DNA from: Blastocystis hominis
Taxonomy: Eukaryota > Sar > Bigyra > Opalinata > Blastocystidae
Direction: 5' to 3'
DNA length: 64,000 nt
Assembly (NCBI RefSeq): GCF_000151665.1
Contig: NW_013171827.1
Span: 268,001 to 332,000 of the forward strand
The notes beneath the pieces were generated by a model, which made no database searches, was not told where the DNA came from, and worked only from the letters and a program-made list of their open reading frames with translations. The position numbers and the translations under genes are program-made. Below are positions 23,143 to 33,290 of the stretch, piece after piece; the stretch's first letter is position 1; every line of letters begins with the position of its first letter.

Positions 23143-23340
23143 TTTTCATCCCCATTGCTCAACCTCCCTTTCTTGTTATTTCTCTTCGAAGAGCCATTAC
23201 TTAGATAGTGCTTCATTCAAGGATGAATTTCGTGTGGGGATCGCCTCAATTCAATGGTAGATTCCCCCCCAAAAAAAACAAGGTGTTTTGTATTTAGAAA
23301 AGATAAGAAAACTCATCATCTTGTACTGCTTTGGCTCTAA

Positions 23341-26300
23341 ATGGGCTTTCTGACATCATCCATCATTGTATCGATATGGATAATCTCCATAGTGTGGAGG
23401 TGGGATGCGACAGTATCGCGAATCCATCATTTTGTGCTTTTTTACAAATGTCTGGGTTGGATCATCAAAAAATTAATTGAATTTGGGTTCTTCGTGCTGA
23501 GTTGCGTGGTTTGTCACGAAATCCTTCTCTATATAATTCATTATAAACAAGAGGAGAAGAGAATACGGCCCCGTATGGTGAATAAGCCGAATTTCACCGA
23601 GAAGCTGACTTCGACGGAGCCTGCGGATATGATCGAAATAAAACTACGCAGTGAGCTTTCATGCCATTGGGAAAACACGCAAGCTATTTGGGATGAACTG
23701 AGTTGGGTCGAGTGGGTGTGATTACAAACAGGCTACATTAATGATTTGCTTTTGCGCCAGATGTTCGGAGACAATTCTTTCCGTAGCTTTCCTCCTCGCT
23801 TTTGAGTCACCTTCTAGTGTCTCGTTCATTGAACGGAGATCTGTACCGAAACGTCCATCTCATGCTTCTCCAGAGCGAAACCGAACTCATCCGCGCCTTT
23901 ACCCGTCCCAACATCTTCTACCGCCTCACCTCCGCCTTCCTCTCTCTCCTCATCGACAATCTTCAGACCTATCGCATCATGCTCGAAAACGCCGCCTATG
24001 CCAACCACGACGTTTCTCTCTTTTCACCATCCCCTATCTTCTCAGCTATTCTTCGCCAAACATCGCAATCGCTCCTTCGACCCCAAATTCATTCCCGGCT
24101 TCTTCTCCCTTTCGAATCTCCACGACCGCCAAGCCGCCATCGAGCACCAATACCGAATCCACGGCTGTCTCCATCCTGCTCTCCGCGACGAAGAGCTCGT
24201 CGCCGTCTATCTCCGCTACGTACCGACCCGCGGTTCTCTCTGAGTCTAGCTCTCGCAGCAACTGTATCATCTGCTGCTTCCGAACTCGTCTGGCGGGACG
24301 CTGCTTCGCGATATCGTGTGTGACGCGGTGAGCAACTACGTGCTGGCGCCGTTCCTGCGATTACTGACGCCGACGGGGTTCAATCGGATGCTAATCACGG
24401 TGTTCGAGGGGAAATGGCGGGAATGGGTGGACGCGACGCTGCTGCAGATTCAAATGTCGAACGAATTGTGCGGGAAACTGATGAAGGAGAAGCTGGTATT
24501 TTTTTAACTTTTTGAAAAAAAGCGTGTTTTATGGGGTAGAATTCGTCGAATCGCGACGATGCGCTGAACTACGTCGTGCATTCATTGAGTCGGTTCCACG
24601 CGGAAACGATTCTTTATCACGCCCCCAACGGGTCCTTTCTGTTTCGAACTCCGCAGCCCTATTCACCCATAATCTTTTTGTCGTATTGTCGCTGGGACGA
24701 AGGCGCGAGCCATCCTCAAATCCGCCACGAAACGATCCATCGAACTTCGAAAGAAGGCTATGAATGTAAATGGGAGATTATGGGGAGAGAGTGAAATGAA
24801 GATGGCTCGCAGCAATATGCGTTGTTGAGTGACATTCTGGAGGAGTTTCAGGATGTGTGTTGGTTCGGATTGCGATTGGACGATTCCATGCATGTCGTCG
24901 CGTGCGAATGCATGCCATGGCACTCTACGTCGCGTCTGCAGTCGACCAAACGTCGGTTTGGAGGCGTGTTTGGAGTGTTGTAGAGCGTCATCGCAGAACG
25001 AAACCGAATTCTTCGATCGAGTTGAAAACGATTCCGAACGCGGAGGAAGAGAAAAAAGCGACGCTGTCGCGAATGAATCAAGCGAGTGGTGCGTCTCCTC
25101 ACGCCTTGAATAATACGCAGAACACTACCGACAGCGCCATTTGAAGCCATCCGATCAAGAGTTTATGACAGGTAGGTGATTGTTCTTTGCTTTGTTTATT
25201 GTTTATTGTTTATTGTGTGTTGATTCTTGTGTGTTTTGATTCTCTTTTCCCTTTTCATTCTCTTATGTTTTTTCTTCTTCTTCTTCTTCTTTGTATTTCT
25301 CTTCCTCATTCTCTTTTCTTCTTCTTCTTCTTCTTCTTCTCATTCTTCATTCTTTATTCAATTATTGAAACTCACTTCTTCTAGACTTGTCGCTCTCCTG
25401 GATGTCGGGATTGGACGAAGTCGAGGAGTGGCTTCGCGAGCGCTCGTTCCTGCTTCAGATGCTCACCGACGCCACCAATTCGCTGCTTGCTTCCTATCTC
25501 TCAAAACCCGATCAGGCCATTTTGGAAGGAAATCCGGCGCTGCAAAATCTCATCGAACGCTATATTGCCATCCTCGATTACAAGCGGAAATCCACGATTC
25601 CAGGAGTCTGGGCGATTTTGCGGAAGGCAAAAATACCCCCGAAATTGGTCAAACCGACAAAAGACTTGGAATTCGCGCGGAATGCGATTGCGTTTTTGCT
25701 AAATACCCATGTACGTGTCAAATCGTGGAATAATTGTGTAGAAATTGAGGGATTTCTTGGCGTCGTTCACCAATCAGGAATTACGCGAAATGTACAAGAA
25801 ATCCGCCATCTTGTTGATTCCAGAGAACGTATGAATTCTAGAACGGACTGCACGGTAGATGAACGAGGTGCTTCGTTTGGCGGGAATGGTCAGCGGCGTT
25901 TTGTTCTCCATTTCCTGCGACACGCCTTCCTCGATCAATTCCGTTCCGGTTACTCCCATTCCACGTTTGCAGAACGAATCAACATGAAGGAATAGAGGCG
26001 GACGCCACGCCGCTGGTGGAAACCGAAGAAAACCCGAACATTTTTGGTTTTTCCGAGCAGCCGCCAGAAAGCGCGGATCCGACGGTGCACGACGCATCTA
26101 CAACAACATCGTAAGCCTCCTTTCTTTTCTCTGTGAGTGTTTTGCTTATCTGTAGAACTCATGAAATTGATCTGATTTCGGACTTGGTATTCCTCTTCTT
26201 TGCTTCCTTCCTGATTTCCAGATCCACCAGATCCAGTCCATCCAGGTCGATTCCTACCAAATCCAGTGGAGCTCCACCGAGTCCAAAAATGTCGTCGTTT

Positions 26301-27334
26301 TTTCCATTCAGGTTTTCACAGCCACGCAAACGTGGACGTACGCTCTCTCTCTCTTTTATTTTTTTACTTACTCCCAGCGTCAACCATCGCTATTCCCGCC
26401 TCCACCAATTCCACCGCCAAATCCGCCATCTCCTGCCCCGCGGTTTTCCTCCCTTCCCGCCCAAGCAGTTCGGCGCCAAATCCAACTTCGACCCCGCCTA
26501 CCTCCGCATGCGCTGCGTCAGTCTCTCCGCCTACTTCCGCTCCCTCCTCCGCCTCCCCAACGTTCCCCTTTCCCCGCGGTTCTCCCTAGATCTTCTCTCT
26601 CCGCGCCTTCCAAGCGCTCTTCGTCCCCGACGGCGCCGTCTCCCCGCTCCCCGAAACGCCCGCGGCGGCGTCCGCGTCGCCGCGGCTCTCCGACGACGGT
26701 TTCATTTTAAAGGTGTGGGGGTGAAATCGCAGAGGAACCGGCGGAGGAAGCGGAGCCGTCGCTGCCGCTGCAGCAAATGCAGGCGCTGGAGGCGCAGGGC
26801 TTCGCGCTGGTCGACGAGATTCTGCAGGCGGAGCATCCGAAGGGGCTCAGCGCGAAGCTCCACGCCGCGTTTGCGAGGTACCCGCGGGGAGGCCGTGCGA
26901 TCTAGCGCCGTGCGGGTGCTCACCGGGGGCAGTCTGCTCGAAACGTACGTGGAAACGGAGAAACGGGCGATGGGGAGCGAGAGCGTGGCGCGGCTTCTGG
27001 GGTGGCTGCGCGTGCGCGCGTGGGACGGAGAGCAGTGGTTTCTCGCGGATAACCGGTGCTTTCGGCGGGAGAGCGAGGCTCCCGCGGGGAGATCGGAGGT
27101 GGAGCGAGCGAGGCGGACGGTGCTGGAGAACCTTCCGGAACGGTGGGTGCGCGTGGCGGAGCAGGTGGATTCGGCGAGGGGACTGCGGCTGAGCGTGATG
27201 CGCGTGTTCGAACAGTTCCAGAGCGAGGCGCTGTGCAGAAATCTGTGTCTGCATGGGCTGGATGTACTGGTGGCGACGCTGTTTCCCGAGATTGAGGTGT
27301 GGTCGCATTTGGTGGAGGAGGCGGAGGAGAGTGG

Positions 27335-27367
<33 letters not shown>

Positions 27368-27380
27368 GGGAAGGGAGTGA
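23341..27380 (+). CDS. Sorting nexin with TM, PXA, SH2-like, PX and Nexin_C domains
   Basis: Reads as one gene. The N-terminus has hydrophobic segments (MGFLTSSIIVSIWIISIVW and FGFFVLSCVVCHEILLYII). A PXA domain follows (SRSLNGDLYRNVHLMLLQSE ... VSNYVLAPFLRLLTPTGFNR). Next is an SH2-like segment (24560-24840): YVVHSLSRFHAETIL, GSFLFR, then LSYCRWDE and H-x3-RHETI. The PX domain is split by introns (NHRYSRLHQFHRQI, LPRGFPPFPPKQF). A Nexin_C tail (GWLRVRAWDGEQWFL to FPEIEVWSHL) ends in a run of ten Asp. The architecture resembles SNX13/14/25, endosome or ER-contact proteins, but with SH2-like sequence where RGS would be expected. A 213-nt intron (25172-25384) interrupts it; the joined frame HLKPSDQEFMTDLSLSW supports a single gene. 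Confidence 0.8.
25172..25384 (+). other. Unusually long intron (213 nt)
   Basis: GTAGG...CTTCTAG in the sorting-nexin gene. It holds TTTATTG repeats and long (TTC)n tracts. Most introns here are about 30 nt. Confidence 0.75.
27336..27365 (+). repeat. (GAT)n triplet repeat encoding poly-Asp
   Basis: Ten consecutive GAT codons near the C-terminus of the sorting nexin. Confidence 0.9.
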
Positions 27381-27749
27381 GTGAGTGAAGGAAGGAAGAA
27401 AAAAATGGATTAAGGGGGTGGGTTGAAGGAAAGATTTGCTTTGTAGAATGACGAAGGAAGGAAGGAAGGAGAAGAGTCGGTAGATGTTTTTGTGATCCTA
27501 TTTTTGTAACAACATACCTGTTATTTGTTTGTGAAATACAGTCGAAAGCAACCGATCTCTCTTTCTTTTATATATATATATACATCTCTCCTTCACTCCA
27601 ATGCCAAACAACACTTTCAGGTTTGAACGCCTCTTTCAATGCTTGAACGATTGGGAACAACACACCAACCTCTTCCTCATACAACCTAACACACTCCACA
27701 ACCTTTCTAACAATGCTGCCTTCCATTGTTCATATTCATCCTTCTTTTG
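27381..27749. other. Intergenic spacer
   Basis: Contains TTTGTTTGTG near 27524 (probable 3' signal of the sorting nexin) and an (AT)n tract near 27570. No further gene is seen. Confidence 0.6.
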
Positions 27750-30019
27750 ATGCTAAGCAGGTCTATTTGCAATCGGTACATCCCACCCTTTCCATCATCA
27801 CATTTTAGAGCTTGCAGGAGCCTTGCACGCCAATTTTCATCCACTCTCCATTATGATGTAGTTGTAATAGGAGGAGGTCATGCTGGAGTGGAGGCAGCTG
27901 CAGCTGCCGCGCGAATGGGTGTAAAGACAGCGCTAGTCACAACCAATTTCTCCACGATTGGAGAAATGTCCTGTAATGTAATCCACTTCATTTTTCCCGA
28001 ATCATGCACTAGCCTTCCATGGGAGGAATCGGAAAAGGCCATTTGATTCGAGAAATCGACGCGTTGGATGGTTTAATTGGCCGGATGACCGACTATGGAG
28101 GCATCCAGTTCCGTGTACTAAACGCCTCACGGGGCCCCGCCGTAAATCATTGGCATCCCCCTATCGTAATGCCTAGGTGCACGGTCCTCGTGCGCAAGTG
28201 GATCGTGATTTGTACAAAAAACACATGCAGCAGGCGATTCGAAACTACCCCAATCTCACGGTCATCGAAGACGGTGCCCATGTACCCTTACCCTTCTCTG
28301 CCTCTTCTCATCCGCAGGAATTCGAAATGGACGCATCCAACAAAACCATCCACGGCGTCGTCACGCGCAAAGGCCAGCACATCCACTGCTCCGCCGTCGT
28401 GCTTTGTACCGGCACCTTCCTCCACGGCGTTTGCCACATCGGAAAATGGAACGTTCCTGCTGGCCGTTTCCACGTTTCCACGTTTCTCCATTTCCACCTA
28501 GCGCGACACGCTGAACGTGGACCCGCCCTCGATCCACCTCGCCGACTTCCTTCACTCGCTCCATCTCCCCATCGAGCGTTTCACCACGGGCACTCCCCCG
28601 CGGTTACACCGCGACAGCATCGATTGGTCGCGGCTGGCCACGCAGGCCTCCGACGCTCCCGCGGTTCCGCTGAGCTTCCTGAACATCTACGCGGGGGACT
28701 TCATTCCCAACCAATCGCGCCTTCTCCGCTGCGCGACGACATACACAAACGAGGAAACCCACGCCATCTGTAACGCCCACCGCGGGGAACTGCCCTCCTT
28801 CACCGGAAACCGCGGGAAGGGCCAGGGGCCGCGGTACTGCCCGTCGATCGAGAAGAAGGTTCTCCGTTTCCCCGAAAAGAAACGCCATCTGATCTGGCTG
28901 GAGCCGGAGGGGCTTGAAACGCCCGTCGTGTATCCGAACGGCCTGGCGACCGCGTACGACGCCGAAACGCAGCTGAAACTCCTGCGGACCATGCGCGGTC
29001 TGGAGCACGTGGACATGCTGCGACCCGGGTACGCGGTCGAGTACGACTATGTGGATCCCGCGGTTCTGACGCCGGCGTTTCGGCTTCGGCTATTGGCCAA
29101 TTTGTTTCTCGCGGGGCAAATCAACGGAACCACCGGGTACGAGGAGGCCGCGGCGCAGGTGGGAGAACCGCGGGGATGGCATGTAGGGAATCATGGCGGG
29201 GATCAACGCGGCGCGGCAAGTGATGGGGAAACCCGCGGTTATTCTGGAACGGTCGAGAGCGATGATCGGCGTGCTGACGGACGATCTGACGCGTGGAGGG
29301 TATCGGTAGAGACTTGTGGGAGGGTGGAGAATAGAACGGATTTGACGCGGGAACCGTTCCGAATGTTCACGTCGCGAAGTGAGTATCGCATTACGGTCCG
29401 CGCCGATAATGCGGATTTGCGGTTAACGGAATGGGGCTATCAAGAAGGAATTGTCGGAGAGGAGCGATATGCCAAATTCATGGAGAAAAAAGAAGAATTG
29501 TTAAAAGTGGAAACCGTGGAAACTTGGTGATTGTGTAGTGTAACGAGTTCTTGAAGGCGTATCGGCTCTCCAGCGAGGAATGGGGATTGCCGGGAGAGCA
29601 CAAGTACATTTCGGCCTTCGACGCCATGGCGTATCCCAAGATCTCCATCAAGACCGTTGAGGACATTATTCGCAACAAGCAGGGAGACACCGTGCTGAAT
29701 CGTAGGGATTGAGCGACAGTACGAATTAGACACCACGCGAGGTGTGAAGCAGACGCTGTATATCACCGCGAAATATGGCGTTTATTTGGAAAAGCAGAAA
29801 AAGGACATTGATTTGTTCAATCGCTCCAACGGGTTGAAGATTCCGGAGAATTTTGATTTCTCTGCGCTTCCGATTTCGCAGGAAGAGAAGGATAAGCTGA
29901 TGGACACAAAGCCGAGTTCGATCGAGGAGGTGAAGCACATTCTGGGCATCAAGCCTTCCACGTTTTTGTTCATCATCAAAGCGATTCGAAAAAGTGGGAA
30001 CGAAGTTGAACAAAATTGA
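27750..30019 (+). CDS. MTO1: Mitochondrial tRNA uridine-modification enzyme MTO1/GidA (MnmG)
   Basis: Starts [18 protein letters not shown], a likely targeting peptide formed across a 33-nt intron. The FAD-binding motif [14 protein letters not shown], then [58 protein letters not shown] and [11 protein letters not shown] are all GidA family signatures. The C-terminal helical domain ([19 protein letters not shown] to [13 protein letters not shown]) is complete. With its partner MSS1/MnmE it modifies the wobble uridine of organellar tRNAs. Two introns belong to the GTTTCC/GTGGAAAC family (28474-28501 and 29507-29538). The join near 29690-29710 is not resolved: a one-base frame change remains. 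Confidence 0.93.
28474..28501 (+). other. Intron of the GTTTCCACG family
   Basis: 28-nt phase-0 intron in MTO1. It starts GTTTCCACGTTTCTCC and ends CACCTAG. The upstream exon end is itself CGTTTCCAC, so an extra copy of the core lies in the exon. Confidence 0.8.
29507..29538 (+). other. Intron of the GTGGAAACG family
   Basis: 32-nt phase-0 intron in MTO1. It starts GTGGAAACCGTGGAAAC and ends GTGTAG. It joins EELLK to [10 protein letters not shown]. Confidence 0.9.
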
Positions 30020-30127
30020 TAAGAGGAGAATGAAAGCATGGGAAATGCGAAGTTGTCAATTCATGTGTGCATGCCAAAAATCGGGAGTATTTTTTAATCA
30101 TCTTTTTTTTATTAATCATTTTTTGTT

Positions 30128-30576
30128 ATGCCAAATCCATGTAATCATATTGTGAATCGAAGAAGTGTCGTGCATAAGAAGTGTTGTGTCTGCCAGCGTG
30201 TAAAGCATATTTCCGCTTTTACAAAATCTGTATTGAATTATTGTAATTCGGTATGTAACATTTGTTCCCTTAAAAGCCTATGTGAAGAGAAATGTATTTT
30301 TATTATATTCGGTCGCTTAGATGTAGTGCAAAGTGAATGGAGGTCACCTGATACGAAATTCAAAATTGTTCCCGATCTAGGAAATTTGCTAGATCAAGGC
30401 TCCACGGATACTCAAGAAGATGATTCGCTGGATGTGCCTCGCGCAAACTATATTGTTCCGTATTCGAAATGGATACCAGTGAAAGATTTTGAATTTTGTA
30501 AAGATCATGAGCAAGTCATTGTGGCTAAAGTAGTGGTATCCTCATACCTATGAGAGACTCATAGTTTTTTGCTTGA
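30128..30576 (+). CDS. Hypothetical Cys-rich protein
   Basis: Starts MPNPCNHIVNRRSVVH and has a Cys cluster (CCVCQ...CNSVCNICSLKSLC) suggestive of zinc binding. An intron of 27 nt near 30293-30319 keeps the frame open. The 3' end is uncertain: splicing out about 30-35 nt at 30511-30564 gives a stop at 30574-30576, but further exons up to about 30838 are possible. I do not recognise the family. Confidence 0.5.
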
Positions 30577-30913
30577 TTATGAGTAACAACGCATATATAT
30601 ATGTTAATCTTTGTTTCAAACACCTTTATGTTTCAGCATGTGGGGATATTGCGTTTTGGATACTTTGCGAAATTGACAGGGTGTGATGATTCCGTAATGT
30701 GCGAGAAGCAGATCCTACAGGTAAATTGTCAGAATGCACACGACAAAAGTCTTAACGATTGTTAAATGGTTCTGCGTGCATAATTTTTCCTCGGATCCAT
30801 TTCGTTTCAGTTATCTCTCCACTCTGTACAATTTTAGAAATCCTAGCGGAGAATAGGAGAAAAAGGGAAACATTTCGAATTATTCACTGAATCTTTGTAT
30901 ATCAAATCGCAAA
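30577..30913. other. Spacer or possible extra exons
   Basis: Contains an open segment after a TTTCAG acceptor-like site (30632-30720) that could be an exon of the preceding gene. Otherwise AT-rich with no clear feature. Confidence 0.35.
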
Positions 30914-31267
30914 ATGTCGGAAGAGAAAAAGGAGTAAGCCCGTTGATTGCTCTCGTGCCAACACGTAGGCAGATTATTACGGAAGAAGAGATGAAGAAAC
31001 ACTACTACTGGTACATGTTTTACTACAATCCTGATGTACACATATAGCAAATTTGCTATTGGATAGGATTCGCGCGTGATCGTCCCCAAGCGCTGTAAAT
31101 GGTGCGGATGGACTGTGAATCTTGGAAATAAGAAGGGCCAGTTTTTGTTCGGTGCCATTATGGCTGCAGTTGTGAGTTCTCTCATCTATTGTAAGAACAA
31201 TGATGTGAAGTGTTCCTACTCTTTCACCGATTTGTATGAGATGGTGAAGAAACCATTCAGCGCCTAA
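30914..31267 (+). CDS. Small membrane protein with DUF5808-like domain
   Basis: Three exons starting MSEEKKERQIITEEEMKKHY; the second intron (31 nt) ends near 31068. The segment YNPDD followed by VIVPKR...GWTVNLGNKKG matches the DUF5808 pattern seen in small membrane proteins. One hydrophobic segment follows (FLFGAIMAAVVSSLIY). The TAA stop is followed 20 nt later by TGTTTGTT. Function is unknown. Confidence 0.7.
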
Positions 31268-31287
31268 GTGATTCGTTCATCTATCTT

Positions 31288-31295
31288 TGTTTGTT
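31288..31295 (+). terminator. Polyadenylation-type motif TGTTTGTT (DUF5808-like gene)
   Basis: Begins 21 nt after the TAA stop. Confidence 0.65.
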
Positions 31296-31490
31296 GAACA
31301 CAGGATATTTGTGCGGTTAAGAATGTACTGTTGTTTTTTTTGGATCGTATTTAGTGCATTGCCTTGAAAATAGAATATTGGGAAGGTTCCAAGAAGGTAA
31401 AAACCTGAATTATACGTGATTGGGCAAACATTGATTTCTACTCTATTTTACGCAATTTCTCTCTATTATTTTCATAGGCCATATGGATTC

Positions 31491-31498
31491 AACAAACA
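31491..31498 (-). terminator. Polyadenylation-type motif TGTTTGTT (casein kinase gene)
   Basis: Minus-strand copy about 33 nt past the TAA at 31531-31533. Confidence 0.65.
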
Positions 31499-31530
31499 TT
31501 CCAACTATCGAAAAATCGTCTACTCTCGCA

Positions 31531-32813
31531 TTACCTGTTATACACTTCTTCCTTGTCCTCTGCATACCTCTTTACCTGCCCATTTCGCTCTGTTCCCTCT
31601 CCTTGTATCGTATATACCATCTTATACGCTTCTACGCCTCACTCCCCATCTGCATGCCCACCTTCTTTGTACGTCTCGCGATAAATCGGCAACGCGGGAA
31701 ACAGCAGATCCTGCCGCAGATTCCCGTCCGATCCCTTCCCTGTTTCCGGCAAATACGAGGTGTTCTTCGGAATCGAGGGGTCCATCCAGTCGTATCGTCC
31801 GTCATTCTCCCAATTCTGCGCATTAGACAAGAGCACACAGCCAAAGCGATTTCCCTACATTCTTGGCCAGGACGCGGCGGAAGAGGCCGCGCAGATAGCG
31901 ATAGTTCGGCTTCTGGTCAAAGCTCAGGCTTCGACAGTAGTTCATATACTCCAACAATTCTTCGGGCTGACCGGCGCAGAGCGTTGCGAACGAGTTCTAC
32001 GCATGAGCCAAGCCAAGCCAAGCCAAGCCAAATCGAGCCAAGCCTAGCAAAGCAAGCTAAAACGAACCTCGATCTTGCATTCCATAATTCGGTTGTATTT
32101 TTTCTTTTTGGAAGTGGCGTTCAGACCCTGCCAAGGAAGCTTCCCGCGCACAAAATAGAGAAGGACGTAGCCGAGGGATTCTAAATCGTCACGGCGACTC
32201 TGCTCGATTCCCAAGTGATTGCTGAGAGAAGCGTAACGAGGAGTTCCTGTGAGACTCTTATCTTCTCGATATCTACGATCACACCATCTCGTTATCCATA
32301 CGGAATGTGGCGGAAATGATGAGGATTTCTGTACTGTTTGGAAAGTCCAAAATCGATTATATACACTACATTGGCTCGATCCCCTGTTCCAATCACAAAA
32401 TTATCAGGCTTGATATCCCGGTGGATGAAGTTCCGATGATGAATAAACTCCAAGCGGGTGATTAGCTCAATTCCAAGCATCATCGTAGTTTTGAGAGTAA
32501 AACGCCTTCCGCAATAATTAAACATATCTTCAAGACTGGGCCCAAGTAAATCCATCACCATAATATTGTTATCTTCGAGTATACCATTCATGTACACCTT
32601 GGGAATTCCCATTCCTCCTTCCAAAATACTGTACACCTTTGCCTCGTAGCGCAGCTGGCTGCACTTACATTGTGACGATTCCTTCTTCAAAGCGATAGGT
32701 CTTCCAGTATGAATATCCGATCCGATATAAATCTCTCCAAACGCGCCATGCCCTATTTTCTTCGTAATTTTATAGTCCTTATGAAACTGCTTCGCAGAGA
32801 GAATTGCAGCCAT
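31531..32813 (-). CDS. Casein kinase 1 family protein kinase
   Basis: Starts [20 protein letters not shown]. It shows the glycine loop [11 protein letters not shown], the VAIK-equivalent IALKKES, the catalytic [14 protein letters not shown], the metal-binding IDFGLS (DFG), then the CK1-type segment [40 protein letters not shown] and [11 protein letters not shown]1 kinases are constitutively active Ser/Thr kinases in growth and trafficking. Five exons are separated by introns of 29, 72, 43 and 30 nt. The C-terminal tail beyond the kinase is short (about 70 aa). Confidence 0.95.
32002..32046. repeat. Pentamer repeat (AAGCC)n in a casein kinase intron
   Basis: The plus strand shows GCCAAGCCAAGCCAAGCCAA and decayed units. 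It expands this intron to about 72 nt. Confidence 0.8.
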
Positions 32814-33290
32814 CTCTTATTGAAAGCGTTGCAAATCCGTAGTTTCCTTATGAATTCTCCCAGATAATAATTAGAAGAAGATGCAAGATGGGCGTTTCAC
32901 CCAGTGATCAGTTCAATGCAAAACACGCTGATTTCATCAATCTTTCGTGCTCTACTCTGTGGCGGTACATGTAAAGAGTGGGATGGATATTGGTAAAAAA
33001 AGACGAAACGTTGTGGTTCTTTCGTAGTTTTAACCTTTGTTCTATTTTCTTTTTTATTTTTGTATTGTTTTTGTATTTTATCTGATCCTCTTATGTTCAT
33101 TTGCTACTTTCCTTTTAATTCCATTTCCATTTTTATCACAAATTGAAAAAGCAAATCGTCAAAACCTTCAAAAACAATAATAACAAATCGTCAAAACCTT
33201 CCAAAACAATAGATCCCACAAGACCCCACAAATCTATAAATGTGTTAATTTTGAAACTCCTTGTTTTGAACTGATTATAGTGAAAGTGAA
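32814..33290. other. Divergent intergenic region
   Basis: AT-rich 477 bp between the starts of the casein kinase (-) and EGF (+) genes, presumably holding both promoters. It has a 32-bp period tandem duplication at 33152-33212. Confidence 0.55.
33152..33212. repeat. Tandem duplication, period 32 bp
   Basis: Two copies of CAAATCGTCAAAACCTTC... start at 33152 and 33184 and are nearly identical. Confidence 0.8.

Noticed and set aside
25162..27380. Separate PX/Nexin_C gene starting near 25164
   Set aside because: Joining across 32-nt and 213-nt introns gives one frame and the known PXA-PX-Nexin_C order, so a single gene is simpler. Not fully excluded.
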